Shown here piece by piece: positions 14,334 to 22,083 of a stretch of 30,691 nt of DNA (its first letter is position 1; each line of letters opens with the position of its first letter). The stretch covers positions 1 through 30,691 of the forward strand of contig JACQUC010000013.1 of the NCBI GenBank assembly GCA_016210495.1. Direction: 5' to 3'. Source of the stretch: Chloroflexota bacterium (GTDB lineage Bacteria > Chloroflexota > FW602-bin22 > JACPRP01). The notes beneath the pieces were generated by a model. It ran no database searches and had not been told where the DNA came from. It worked only from the letters and a program-made list of their open reading frames with translations. The translations under genes and the position numbers were made by a program.

Positions 14334-15805
14334 TGCAAATGCAAACAGGCTTGTCCGAGGACACTGCCACACAGAACAAGGCATTCGTGCACTCAGGCCC
14401 CTTCGGCGGCCTCACCCGTAACGTCTTTGTCACGGGATTGGTGAGCCTGCTAACCGACGTCAGCAGCGAAATGATCTACCCGATTTTGCCGCTGTTTCTG
14501 GCGAACGTCCTGGGGGCCGGCGCAGTGACGATCGGCCTGATCGAGGGCATTGCCGAAAGCACGGCCAGCCTCCTCAAGGTTTTCTCGGGGTGGCTTTCGG
14601 ACAGATTTGGGCGGCGCAAGCCGCTGATGGTCGCGGGCTATGGCTTCTCCAACCTGATCAAGCCTCTTCTCGCCCTCTCGACGGTCTGGTGGCATGTTCT
14701 GGGCATTCGTTTCGCCGATCGCGTCGGCAAGGGGATACGGGGTGCACCCCGCGACGCCCTGATCGCCGACTCGACGACCCAGGAAGTGCGTGGCAAAGCC
14801 TTTGGCTTCCACCGCACGCTCGACACTATCGGCGCCGCCATCGGTCCTATGGCGGCCTTTGCCATCCTGGCCGCTTTCCAGAACGATTACCGCCTGGTAT
14901 TCGTGCTCTCGGCGATTCCTGGCGTGCTCTCGGTGATCGTGCTGGTCGTCTTTCTCCGCGAGCGGCGCGCGCCACGGCCGCGGGCGAAGGAGTTGCCGAA
15001 GCTAGGATTCGGCTCGCTGGGCCGGCCGTTTCTGGTTTTCAGTCTCATCGCCACCGTCTTCACGCTGGGCAACTCGTCGGATGCCTTCCTGATCCTGCGC
15101 GCCCAGGACCTCGGTCTGGCCACCGCGCTGGTCCCCATAGCTTACCTGACCTTCAACATAACGTACACGCTGCTGGCAATGCCCTTTGGCAGTCTCTCGG
15201 ACAAAATCGGCCGGCGTGCCGTCATCGTCGGCGGCTATCTGGTCTTCGCCGCCGTCTATCTGGGTTTTGCGTTTGCGTCCGCCGCGTGGGCCGTGTGGGG
15301 GCTATTCGCCGCCTATGGCTTCTACTACGCGCTGACAGAGGGCGTGCAGCGTGCCTACGTGGCGGACCTCGTGCCGCAAAACGTGCGGGGCTCGGCGATG
15401 GGGACATTCAACGCCCTGGTGGGCATAACGGCTCTGCCAGCAAGCATTGTGGGCGGCACCCTGTGGCAGGTGATAAATCCATCCGCCACGTTCGTCTACG
15501 GCGCCGCCTTCGCGGTACTTGCCGCCCTGCTGCTGGCCGTCGTTCCGATCAGGGCAGCACGTACGTATCACATCACTTTTTACACCAAAGAAGGCTGCAC
15601 CCTTTGCAGAGGGGTCGAGGGAACACTGGCGGAGCTGCAGCACGAATACAGGCTGCGGATCGACCGGCGCGACATCACCGCCGATCCCGCCCTTTACGAG
15701 GAATACAAAGAAATCATCCCCGTCGTCGTCATCGACGACGATATCCGGCTCTCGGGCCGCATCACCGAAGGGGATATGCGGCGCGGTCTGAAACGGGCTT
15801 CCTAG
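14333..15805 (+). CDS. MFS transporter fused to a C-terminal glutaredoxin-like domain
   Basis: About 490 residues. Residues 20 to about 405 form a 12-helix major facilitator permease. The cytoplasmic loop-2 signature appears as GWLSDRFGRRKPLM and its second-half relative as GSLSDKIGRRAVIVGG. The loop between helices 6 and 7 is short and basic (RERRAPRPRAKELPK). After the last helix (LLLAVVPIRAART) comes about 75 residues of thioredoxin fold: HITFYTKEGCTLC (C422, C425), then VVVIDDDIRLSG and a final helix. This matches the glutaredoxin-like DUF836 type with a CxxC site. The fusion suggests thiol-redox gating of transport or handling of a thiol-reactive solute. The substrate is unknown. Start options are GTG 14330, ATG 14333 and ATG 14339; AGGAAG spacing favours 14339 slightly. 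Confidence 0.87.
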   Translation: MQMQTGLSEDTATQNKAFVHSGPFGGLTRNVFVTGLVSLLTDVSSEMIYPILPLFLANVLGAGAVTIGLIEGIAESTASLLKVFSGWLSDRFGRRKPLMVAGYGFSNLIKPLLALSTVWWHVLGIRFADRVGKGIRGAPRDALIADSTTQEVRGKAFGFHRTLDTIGAAIGPMAAFAILAAFQNDYRLVFVLSAIPGVLSVIVLVVFLRERRAPRPRAKELPKLGFGSLGRPFLVFSLIATVFTLGNSSDAFLILRAQDLGLATALVPIAYLTFNITYTLLAMPFGSLSDKIGRRAVIVGGYLVFAAVYLGFAFASAAWAVWGLFAAYGFYYALTEGVQRAYVADLVPQNVRGSAMGTFNALVGITALPASIVGGTLWQVINPSATFVYGAAFAVLAALLLAVVPIRAARTYHITFYTKEGCTLCRGVEGTLAELQHEYRLRIDRRDITADPALYEEYKEIIPVVVIDDDIRLSGRITEGDMRRGLKRAS

Positions 15806-15812
15806 CGCACCC

Positions 15813-16961
15813 TCAATATCCCAGCAGCGTCAGCATGATCGATCCCGCCGCAGCCGTGCCGAAGACGCCCGCGATGTTCGGCCCCATGGCGTGCATCACC
15901 AGGAGGTTGCGGGGATTGGCCTTGAAAGCCACCAGGTGGGAAACCCGCGCCGCCATCGGCACCGCCGCGATTCCCGCCGAACCGATCAATGGGTTTATCT
16001 TACCCCCTGAAAGCTTGCAGGCCACCTTGCCTGCTAGCACACCGCCCGCCGTGCCCGTGGCGAAGGCGATCAGACCCAGCACGACTATCTGCGCCGTGCG
16101 CAGGTTGAAGAAGTTGTCGGCGCTCATCGTGGCCCCGATGCCCGTGACGAGGAAGATAGTCACGATGTCCAGCAGGGCGCCGGACGCCGTTTGCGATAGC
16201 CGCTCGACCACGCCGCTGACGCGCAGCAGGTTACCGAGCATAAACATCGAGACCAGCGGCGCGATCGGTGGAAGCAACGCGTTGACAAAGACAAGCATGA
16301 TGATGGGAAACAGTATGCGCTCCCGCTGTGAAACGGGGCGCAACTGCTTCATCGAAACCTTGCGCTCAGCCTCAGTAGTGAGCAGCCGCATAATTGGCGG
16401 CTGGATGAGGGGCAGCAGCGCCATATAGGAATACGCCGCCACCGCCACCTGTCCCAGAAGGTGCGGCGCGAGCTTCGAGGCGACGTAGATGGCCATCGGC
16501 CCATCGGCGCCGCCGATGATGCCGATGGCGCCCGCCTCGTAGATGTTGAAGCCCAGCAGCTTGGCTCCCATCAGCGCGACAAAGATGCCGATGTGGGCCG
16601 CCGCACCGAAGAGGACGACCCCCGGATTGGCGATGAGCGGCCCGAAGTCGGTCATCGCCCCTACACCCAGAAAGATCAAGGGCGGGAGCACCGTCAGTTG
16701 CACGCCCGTATAGAAGAGCCTCAGCAGGCCGCCTTCATCCATCAAGCCGGTGTTGGGGATGTTGGCCAGCATCGCGCCAACCCCGATCGGCACGAGCAGG
16801 AACGGCTCGTATCTTCCTTTGATGCCAAGATAGATCAGGAAAAAGCCCACGGCGATCATAAACAGGTTGCCGAAAGAGAAGGCCACGATGCCGGTGGACC
16901 CTATCCATTTCCAGGTAATTTGCAGAAGGGTGGCGACGATGTCTGGCGCTGGCTCTGGCAC
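15813..16961 (-). CDS. sodium-ion-translocating decarboxylase, beta subunit (OadB/GcdB/MmdB family)
   Basis: This 382-residue polytopic membrane protein is the ion-pumping subunit of biotin-dependent decarboxylases. It couples decarboxylation of carboxybiotin to export of two Na+. The family's conserved patches are present: PIGVGAMLANIP, FLGVGAMTDFGPLIANP, AIGIIGGADGPMAIYV (a membrane re-entrant region with the key Asp), GATMSADNFFN and the C-terminal HAMGPNIAGVFGTA. The GTG at 16961 is preferred because GGGAGG sits six bases upstream; the longer frame to 17024 is basic and unlike the family. It starts one base after the stop of the gamma-like gene. No biotin carboxyltransferase alpha subunit or biotin carrier gene lies in the window, so the substrate (oxaloacetate, methylmalonyl-CoA or glutaconyl-CoA) is undetermined. 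It converges on the MFS gene with a 7-nt gap. Confidence 0.92.
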   Translation of the reverse strand: MPEPAPDIVATLLQITWKWIGSTGIVAFSFGNLFMIAVGFFLIYLGIKGRYEPFLLVPIGVGAMLANIPNTGLMDEGGLLRLFYTGVQLTVLPPLIFLGVGAMTDFGPLIANPGVVLFGAAAHIGIFVALMGAKLLGFNIYEAGAIGIIGGADGPMAIYVASKLAPHLLGQVAVAAYSYMALLPLIQPPIMRLLTTEAERKVSMKQLRPVSQRERILFPIIMLVFVNALLPPIAPLVSMFMLGNLLRVSGVVERLSQTASGALLDIVTIFLVTGIGATMSADNFFNLRTAQIVVLGLIAFATGTAGGVLAGKVACKLSGGKINPLIGSAGIAAVPMAARVSHLVAFKANPRNLLVMHAMGPNIAGVFGTAAAGSIMLTLLGY

Positions 16962-16962
16962 G

Positions 16963-17139
16963 TCAAGCCTCCCTCGTGGTCTTGACCTTGACCGCTGGCT
17001 CGCCCTTGCCGCGGTCGATAACATGCACGTACTTCAACGACTTTATCACCAAGCCGATGAGGTACAGCACCACAAACCCCATAACAAAATCGAACACGCT
17101 TAACAGCAGCGCGTCTCCCAGCGTATCCTGTAGAATCAT
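16963..17139 (-). CDS. single-helix gamma-like subunit of the decarboxylase (OadG-like)
   Basis: This 58-residue protein has one transmembrane segment (about residues 10-32, ALLLSVFDFVMGFVVLYLIG) followed by a basic cytoplasmic tail with AVKVKTTREA. Length, topology and position directly before the beta subunit fit the small gamma subunit that assembles the OAD-type complex. Sequence identity to OadG is not obvious by eye, so the name rests on context. The ATG at 17139 follows GGAG with 6-nt spacing; a TTG at 17151 is possible but upstream of that site. Confidence 0.7.
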   Translation of the reverse strand: MILQDTLGDALLLSVFDFVMGFVVLYLIGLVIKSLKYVHVIDRGKGEPAVKVKTTREA

Positions 17140-17184
17140 CTCTTTCTCCAAACACGAAGTTCAATCCGTATCAAGTTGGCCGCA

Positions 17185-17213
17185 AGTATCACACTTCCTT
17201 GCCCGAAAGTCAA
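17185..17213 (-). promoter_or_regulatory. promoter of the decarboxylase gamma-beta operon
   Basis: On the minus strand TTGACT (17213-17208) and GATACT (17190-17185) are separated by 17 nt. The leader would be about 40 nt. It is divergent from the lexA promoter, with the two -35 boxes less than 20 nt apart. Confidence 0.6.
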
Positions 17214-17230
17214 GGAGGCCAATAAGCCTC

Positions 17231-17259
17231 TTGACAGCCCCCCGGCCCGGGTGTATAAT
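17231..17259 (+). promoter_or_regulatory. consensus sigma-70 promoter of lexA
   Basis: TTGACA (17231-17236) and TATAAT (17254-17259) are separated by exactly 17 nt, a full consensus match. The expected transcription start is near 17266. Confidence 0.85.
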
Positions 17260-17272
17260 GCAACCAGATATA

Positions 17273-17286
17273 CAAACATTTGTTTG
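17273..17286. promoter_or_regulatory. candidate LexA operator (SOS box)
   Basis: CAAAC-ATTT-GTTTG is a perfect 5-bp inverted repeat with a 4-nt centre, just after the expected start of transcription of lexA. It resembles the CGAAC-N4-GTTCG type of LexA box of Gram-positives with A/T in place of G/C at the second arm position. LexA autorepression here is inferred from position and symmetry. Confidence 0.65.
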
Positions 17287-17299
17287 CTATTTGTGGCCC

Positions 17300-17335
17300 G
17301 TAGGGGTCCGCCTTAGGCGGACGTGGTTGCCCCGG
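17300..17335 (-). repeat. hybrid REP element in the lexA leader
   Basis: It matches the element at 395-430 except for one base in the centre (TCCGCCTTAGGCGGA). It would form a hairpin in the lexA 5' leader about 85 nt before the ATG, so it could affect translation or early termination. That effect is speculation. Confidence 0.85.
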
Positions 17336-17418
17336 CCTCCATGCATGCTGTGAGACCTGCTATGTAAGTGCCCCTGCACCCGGGCGTATACCGGACAACA
17401 ACTGCGCGGGAGGTGACC

Positions 17419-18030
17419 ATGAAAGACAAACTGACCAGGCGGCAACGCGAGACCCTGGACTTTATCAGAGGCTTCGTCGCCGAGAGGCATTATCCTCCCA
17501 CGGTTCGGGAGGTCGGCGAGGGCCTGGGGCTTTCCTCGAGCCAGACCGCCCACGCCCACCTGCACAAGCTGAGCGAAAAGGGTTATCTCAAGCTCGACGG
17601 CGCGCATCGCGCCATCCGGCTCCCCGGCAACGCAGGGAAAGGCATTCCCCTCATTGGCCGCGTCGCCGCCGGAGCTCCGCTACTGGCCACGGAAAACGTC
17701 GAGGGCTACCTCGACCTTGATAGCATCGCCGCCCGGTATCCCGACGCTTTCGCCCTCAAGGTCAAAGGGGACAGCATGATCGAGGCCGGCATCCTCGACG
17801 GCGATTACATCGTCGTCCGCCCGCAGCAGACGGCGCAAAACGGCGAGATCGTCGTTACGCTTCTGCACGACGAGGCGACGGTCAAGTACTTCTTTCACGA
17901 GGGCACGCAAATTCGCCTCCAACCGGCCAATGCCGCCCTGGCGCCACTTTTCGTGCAAGACGTCCAGATCGTCGGCAAAGTGATCGCCAGCTTCCGCGTC
18001 TATGGGCAGACAGATTGGCACGCCGGCTGA
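17419..18030 (+). CDS. lexA: LexA repressor, SOS response
   Basis: This 203-residue protein is collinear with E. coli LexA. The N-terminal winged helix-turn-helix (about 1-65) includes PPTVREVGEGLGLSSSQTAH. The self-cleavage site is A84-G85 in GRVAAGAPLL. The catalytic dyad is S119 in VKGDSMIEAGILDGD and K156 in ATVKYF. It represses SOS genes and is inactivated by RecA-stimulated autocleavage. The start ATG at 17419 follows GGGAGGTG. The promoter and an operator-like palindrome precede it, with a REP hairpin in the leader. Downstream lies a sigma-factor gene on the same strand, possibly cotranscribed. The AdnAB-like genes elsewhere in the window would be natural SOS partners, but I saw no similar box before them. 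Confidence 0.96.
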   Translation: MKDKLTRRQRETLDFIRGFVAERHYPPTVREVGEGLGLSSSQTAHAHLHKLSEKGYLKLDGAHRAIRLPGNAGKGIPLIGRVAAGAPLLATENVEGYLDLDSIAARYPDAFALKVKGDSMIEAGILDGDYIVVRPQQTAQNGEIVVTLLHDEATVKYFFHEGTQIRLQPANAALAPLFVQDVQIVGKVIASFRVYGQTDWHAG

Positions 18031-18050
18031 CCAACGACGGACCTGCTATT

Positions 18051-18080
18051 CCCGTCTCCCACTTGCGAGAGGGAGAGGGG
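18051..18080. repeat. CTCTCCC/GGGAGAGG inverted repeat between lexA and the sigma gene
   Basis: CCCGTCTCCC and GAGAGGGAGAGGGG flank a short loop. This belongs to the widespread CCTCTCCC repeat type; a related copy lies at 25516-25551. It could act as a weak hairpin between the two genes. Confidence 0.5.
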
Positions 18081-18104
18081 ATTGATGATTCAGTCGAGGA
18101 AGAA

Positions 18105-18686
18105 ATGGATCAACCCAAAGGTGACGGCACTACAACGCAGCTACTCGCCGAAGCCCGCGGCGGCGACGACGGCGCGCTGGGACTGCTGCTGGTGCGATAC
18201 CGGCCACTACTGGCGAGCATCGTCCGGCAAATGGGTGGCCATTCCAACGGCATCCTGGACGCCGACGACCTGCGCCAGGAGGCGGCCAAGGCGTTCGTCG
18301 AGTTGGTCAAGGAGTTCGATTCGCCCTCGCCCACCGATTTCGGCAGCTACTTGAGGCAGAAACTGAAATGGCGACTCACAAACTACCTGCGCAGGGAGCG
18401 CCGCAAAAGTGGCCGGCAGGCACCGCTTGGCAAGGAAGTGTTGGACACGCTCGTCGAAGAAATGAAGCCCGCCTTCGATCTTGACATAAACAATCCACGC
18501 CTCCGTGCCGCGCTGCGCAGCGTGTCTCCCAAGCAAAGGAGCATCATCTTCAGGCTCTACTGGCAGGACCGCAGCGTGCAGGAGGTCGCCGCGGAGCTGA
18601 ACCTCAGCACGCAGAGCGTCACGGCGCTGCGCAGAAGGGCAGAGAAGCGCATCAAGAAGATGGTTGATCCAGCGTCACCGCCATAA
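18105..18686 (+). CDS. RNA polymerase sigma-70 family factor (ECF-like)
   Basis: This 193-residue protein has only sigma regions 2 and 4. Region 2 (about 25-110) includes LLLVRYRPLLASIVRQM, ILDADDLRQEAAKAFVELV and YLRQKLKWRLTNYLRRERR. Region 4 (about 142-190) includes LRSVSPKQRSIIFRLYW and the helix-turn-helix VQEVAAELNLSTQSVTALRR. It should direct RNA polymerase to an alternative promoter set. Alternatively it is a diverged phage-like or sporulation-like regulator. The ATG at 18105 is chosen because GAGGA lies five bases upstream; the frame stays open further up, overlapping lexA by 16 nt. No anti-sigma gene is adjacent. Confidence 0.82.
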   Translation: MDQPKGDGTTTQLLAEARGGDDGALGLLLVRYRPLLASIVRQMGGHSNGILDADDLRQEAAKAFVELVKEFDSPSPTDFGSYLRQKLKWRLTNYLRRERRKSGRQAPLGKEVLDTLVEEMKPAFDLDINNPRLRAALRSVSPKQRSIIFRLYWQDRSVQEVAAELNLSTQSVTALRRRAEKRIKKMVDPASPP

Positions 18687-18739
18687 TGAAATCGTTGCCG
18701 AGCCAGACTGGGCCAATCCAAGAGCGACTCGAACAAACC

Positions 18740-18768
18740 TTGACCCGCTTCCTGACCCGGTGTATACT
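18740..18768 (+). promoter_or_regulatory. orphan promoter with no gene downstream
   Basis: TTGACC (18740-18745) and TATACT (18763-18768) are separated by 17 nt. The next 180 nt contain no convincing reading frame or tRNA, and the following gene is on the opposite strand. It may drive an unannotated small RNA, or RNA antisense to the 3' end of brnA. The rest of 18687-18949 holds nothing I can identify. Confidence 0.45.
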
Positions 18769-18949
18769 AACGCCAATCGACTCGCTTGCCGTTCTTGTTT
18801 GGCCATCCAGTCGCCGACGGGCTGAGCACCCTCGCTCCAATCCTAACGACTGGCATACGCTCGCGGGGTTCTCGCTTTGCAGCTAATCCTTCAAGCAATA
18901 GCATCCTGCTTGACGCTAAGCGCGCCAGAGACACGGCTAGGCGCTGCGT

Positions 18950-19237
18950 CTACCTCGCCGCCTTTTCCTTCTCCTCGAGTTCTTGGAGGTGCTCAAGAAT
19001 CCACATTCGCGCCAGGGTGGTAGGTCCTATGCCTTTTGCGTGCGCGCGCGTGCGCAACTCATCTAACGTCTCGACGTCTAATCGAATGGTCACCCCTTCG
19101 GACAGCTTCCTGGCAAAACGGACCTTCACAGGCCTAAATTCTTCTTCGTAGTCGGCGGTATCGTGGGTATCCCAAAACTCAGCTTCCTCTTCGATGCTGC
19201 TAAACTTCGGGATACGGCTTTTCTCAAGTTCAGTCAT
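18950..19237 (-). CDS. brnA: BrnA/CopG-type antitoxin
   Basis: This 95-residue protein has the N-terminal toxin-binding signature IPKFSSIEEEAEFWDTHD followed by the ribbon-helix-helix stretch KVRFARKLSEGVTIRLDVET and LDELRTRAHAKGIGPTTLAR. It is the CopG-antitoxin type that pairs with BrnT. It should bind the operator upstream of brnT and neutralise BrnT. It lies six bases after the brnT stop, in the toxin-first order normal for BrnTA. Confidence 0.9.
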   Translation of the reverse strand: MTELEKSRIPKFSSIEEEAEFWDTHDTADYEEEFRPVKVRFARKLSEGVTIRLDVETLDELRTRAHAKGIGPTTLARMWILEHLQELEEKEKAAR

Positions 19238-19243
19238 TTGGCT

Positions 19244-19519
19244 TCAGCCCCCTTCTCGCTGCTGGTAAAGACGGCGCTCCTTGCGGCTAGCAGGCCGTGC
19301 CGTAACAAGGTAGTAGACCCCTTCTTCTTTTGCGGCAAGGATCACTGTGAGCATCCGGCCTGCGAGCGTTGGCCCGACCACGCGCAGACGATCTTCAAGG
19401 GTCGTGCTCGTCATCGGCCGGCCGTGGCAAACCTCCTCCACTTCCTCCGGAATAACTTGGTGATCGGCAATATGAGCCACGTTCCACGGATCCCAGATCA
19501 GGCGGCGAATGATCACCAT
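19244..19519 (-). CDS. brnT: BrnT-family ribonuclease toxin
   Basis: This 91-residue protein belongs to the RelE-like BrnT family. The typical start IRRLIWDPWNVAHIADHQVI (family: WD..K...N...H.V) and end VYYLVTARPASRKERRLYQ (family: ISAR.A...ER..Y) are both present, with the catalytic-type Arg and Tyr in the last helix. Members cleave mRNA and are induced by stress. The ATG at 19519 is chosen over an upstream TTG because a promoter places the transcription start at about that base, so the mRNA may be leaderless. Confidence 0.88.
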   Translation of the reverse strand: MVIIRRLIWDPWNVAHIADHQVIPEEVEEVCHGRPMTSTTLEDRLRVVGPTLAGRMLTVILAAKEEGVYYLVTARPASRKERRLYQQREGG

Positions 19520-19525
19520 AGACTG

Positions 19526-19553
19526 ATTGTACCACAATGCAATACGTCGTCAA
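19526..19553 (-). promoter_or_regulatory. promoter of the brnT-brnA operon, possibly leaderless
   Basis: On the minus strand TTGACG (19553-19548) and TACAAT (19531-19526) are separated by 16 nt. Transcription would begin six or seven bases later, at or next to the A of the brnT ATG (19519). No Shine-Dalgarno lies between. Confidence 0.6.
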
Positions 19554-19958
19554 GAAGAACGGCACCCATATTGCACATGTTCACCATTTCCGCTATGTTC
19601 ACGACAAGAGGGAAGGCAACGGCGACGTGGGAAAACGCAGTGAAAGTGGACCGGTACCATCCAGACGGGCGGTGATGGCTCGGCGGTTCTTCGACCAGGC
19701 TGTTGTCGATCTGGAAGCCGCTCGTGAGAATGACGGCAAGAGCTGCTGGAGGGTGGTTCCCACGGACCGAAGCCGGAGGCTGGGGCAGGGGGCTGGACCT
19801 GCACTGCCTCACGCCAAAGGAGTTTCGCGAGGAAACCAGGTACGGGTGGGGCTGTCTGGAGGGCTCGAAGCGCAGAGGCGAGTTGGTCAGGGTAAGGGTG
19901 GGAGCGCGCGAGCGGAAGGGCACGGCCCCCTAGCCAAGCCCTACGTCGGGCAGATTAT
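19554..19958. other. 405-nt stretch without a supported gene
   Basis: Both strands have open frames here, including a plus-strand one from ATG 19537 to a TAG at 19960-19962. None has a ribosome binding site or a recognisable motif. The plus frame contains MARRFFDQAVVDLEAAREND, which is compositionally plausible protein, so a decayed gene cannot be excluded. Confidence 0.4.
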
Positions 19959-19987
19959 GTAGAGACGACCCGCCGGGTCGTCTCTAC
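19959..19987. repeat. perfect palindrome with GTAG/CTAC feet
   Basis: GTAGAGACGACCCG and its exact complement CGGGTCGTCTCTAC flank a single C. Both ends carry the GTAG foot of the REP family, with an unrelated stem sequence. It lies 17 nt after the end of hyuA and could also act as a terminator hairpin, although no T-run follows. Confidence 0.85.
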
Positions 19988-20004
19988 AGGGCCTCCGGCC
20001 TACC

Positions 20005-22083
20005 TCACCAACCCCCTATTCGCGCACCGTCGACCATCACATAGTTGCCATAACAATCGCACCTGACCCGATAGCCCGTTGGCACCAGGATCGTCGTGGT
20101 CACCTGCTCGATGACCGCCGGGCCGTGCACCTCGTCGCCGCAGCCCATCTGGTCGCCGTCCCAAACGTCGACCTCAGCCATACGATGCTCCGCGGGCAGG
20201 AAGATGGGCCGGCGGCCCTTGACGGGAAGATGGCCCTCGGGCCGCGCCGGCGCCTCGGGAAAGCGCAAGCGGGGCATGCGGCCCACGCAGGTCAGGCGCA
20301 CGTTCACTAGCTCCACCGGCTGGCCCTCGAGACAGTAGCCGAAGATTCGGTCGTGGGCGCGGTGGAACTCGCCTTCCAGCGCCTTCAGGTCTCCCGCCCG
20401 AACGGCCTCCCGGCTAGTAGGCACCTCTACCTCGTGATACTGCCCGACGTAGCGGACGCTCAGCGCGTAGGCCATCTCCATCCGCTCGGCGGAGACACCC
20501 TCGGAGGCGAGCGCGGCGCGACCCTCTTCCTCCATCTCACCACACACCCTTGCCAGTTGCGCCAGGTCCATCTCGTCCAGGATGCCGAAGAAGGTCCGCG
20601 TGTAGTCGTGCTTGAGGTCTGAAAGCAGCACGCCACCGGCGGTGAAGATCGAGGAGTGCCTGGGAATTATGATGATGGGGACCTCCAGCTCGGCGGCGAT
20701 CATCGCCGCATGCACCGGTCCGGCGCCCCCCGCCACGACGAGCGGGAAGTCGCGCGGGTCGTAGCCGCGCTTGATGGTGACCTCTTTCACCGCCGCCGCC
20801 ATGTTGACGTTGACCACCTGGTAAATGCCGGCGGCGGCCTGGAGCAGATCGAGCCCCAGCGGCTCGGCAACCCTACGCCGGATCGCCTCTCGCGCGAGCT
20901 CCTGGCGCAGGCGCATCCGTCCGCCGAGGAAGTAGTCGGGGTTCAGGTACCCCAGCTCCAGATCGGCATCGGTCACCGTGGCATCCTGACCGCCGAAGCT
21001 GTAGCAGGCCGGGCCGGGATCGGCGCCCGCACTCTGCGGCCCCACGCGCAGCAGGCCGCCCTCGTCGATCCAGGCGATGCTCCCACCGCCGGCACCCACG
21101 CTGTGTACGTCCACCATGGGCAGGGCAACGCGATAGCGGTTGATGCTGGCATCGCTGACGACCACCGGCGCGCCATCCTTGATCAGCGCCACGTCCAGGC
21201 TCGTGCCCCCCATATCCACCGTAATGCAATCCTTGTATCCCTGGAGCTCGGCATAGGCAGCACCGGCCACCGCCCCGGCAGCAGGACCGGATAGCGCCGT
21301 GCCCGTCGCCGTCTTCATTGCCTGCTCCGCCGACATCACGCCGCCGTTCGCCTTCATGATCAGGAGCGTTCCCCGAAAACCCGCGTCCAGCAGCTTCTGT
21401 TTGAGCAGCCCCAGGTACCCGGCCAGGATGGGCCCCAAATAGGCATTCATCACCGTCGTGCTCACCCGCTCGTAGAAACGGATCTCGGGCAGCAGCTCGG
21501 TAGATACGGTCACGTACGCGTCCGGCATCTCACGCGCCAGCAGCGCTGCCGCCACCACCTCGTTTTGAGTGTTGGCGTACGAATTCAGCAAGCAGACGGC
21601 TACCGCCTGTACGCCGTGCGCGCGAAACCTCGCCGCCGCGGCCTGAATGTCCTCTTCCGGCACCGGCGCCAGCACCTCGCCCCGGTCGCTCACCCTCTCC
21701 CTTACCGGCAAGCGCAGCCTTCGCGGCACCAGCGGCTTAGGATGGGGATACTTGTTGTCGTAGATCTCCTCCTTGATGCCCCGCCGCATCTCCAGGGCAT
21801 CGCGAAAGCCATACGTGGTCAGCAGGCCGGTCTTAACGCCCGTGTTCGTGAGGATCGCGTTCGTCGTCGCCGTCGTGGCGTGGACGATCATCTCCACGCC
21901 CGCCAGAAAATCGGCGAGCGAGGCGCCGCACTGCTCGGCCAGGTCGCGGAGGCCCCGCATCACGCCCTCCGAGCGATCGGCCGGAGTGGTCAAGGTCTTG
22001 TGGATCTCGAACGTCTTTTCCTCGTCGACCATCAGAAAGTCGGTGAAAGTACCGCCGACGTCGATGCCAATTCTATAGGCCAT
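20005..22083 (-). CDS. hyuA: hydantoinase/oxoprolinase subunit A family protein (HyuA-like)
   Basis: This 692-residue ATP-binding subunit belongs to the family of N-methylhydantoinase A, 5-oxoprolinase and acetone/acetophenone carboxylase subunits. The nucleotide-binding signature IGIDVGGTFTDF is at residues 5-16. Further family motifs are VHATTATTNAILTN, TVDMGGTSLDVALI and VAGGAGPVHAAMIA. It is expected to activate a cyclic amide or ketone using ATP, with HyuB as partner. The start ATG at 22083 has GGAGGTG six bases upstream and overlaps the end of hyuB by 11 nt, so the two are translationally coupled. Which reaction is catalysed cannot be told from sequence; the UbiD neighbours make carboxylation chemistry as plausible as hydantoin hydrolysis. 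Confidence 0.93.
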   Translation of the reverse strand: MAYRIGIDVGGTFTDFLMVDEEKTFEIHKTLTTPADRSEGVMRGLRDLAEQCGASLADFLAGVEMIVHATTATTNAILTNTGVKTGLLTTYGFRDALEMRRGIKEEIYDNKYPHPKPLVPRRLRLPVRERVSDRGEVLAPVPEEDIQAAAARFRAHGVQAVAVCLLNSYANTQNEVVAAALLAREMPDAYVTVSTELLPEIRFYERVSTTVMNAYLGPILAGYLGLLKQKLLDAGFRGTLLIMKANGGVMSAEQAMKTATGTALSGPAAGAVAGAAYAELQGYKDCITVDMGGTSLDVALIKDGAPVVVSDASINRYRVALPMVDVHSVGAGGGSIAWIDEGGLLRVGPQSAGADPGPACYSFGGQDATVTDADLELGYLNPDYFLGGRMRLRQELAREAIRRRVAEPLGLDLLQAAAGIYQVVNVNMAAAVKEVTIKRGYDPRDFPLVVAGGAGPVHAAMIAAELEVPIIIIPRHSSIFTAGGVLLSDLKHDYTRTFFGILDEMDLAQLARVCGEMEEEGRAALASEGVSAERMEMAYALSVRYVGQYHEVEVPTSREAVRAGDLKALEGEFHRAHDRIFGYCLEGQPVELVNVRLTCVGRMPRLRFPEAPARPEGHLPVKGRRPIFLPAEHRMAEVDVWDGDQMGCGDEVHGPAVIEQVTTTILVPTGYRVRCDCYGNYVMVDGARIGGW

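Noticed and set aside
14590..16428. Open frame of 612 codons spanning the MFS gene and the antisense of the decarboxylase beta gene
   Set aside because: It is a frame shadow of recognised genes on both strands, with no motif or ribosome binding site.
18770..18950. tRNA or other structured RNA gene downstream of the orphan promoter
   Set aside because: I could not find a T-arm GGTTCGA-type sequence with matching acceptor ends or any known RNA family pattern on either strand.
19537..19962. 141-codon plus-strand frame as a real gene
   Set aside because: No ribosome binding site, no motif and a Gly/Arg-rich second half. Its stop is supplied by a palindrome. Kept only as a possible decayed gene.
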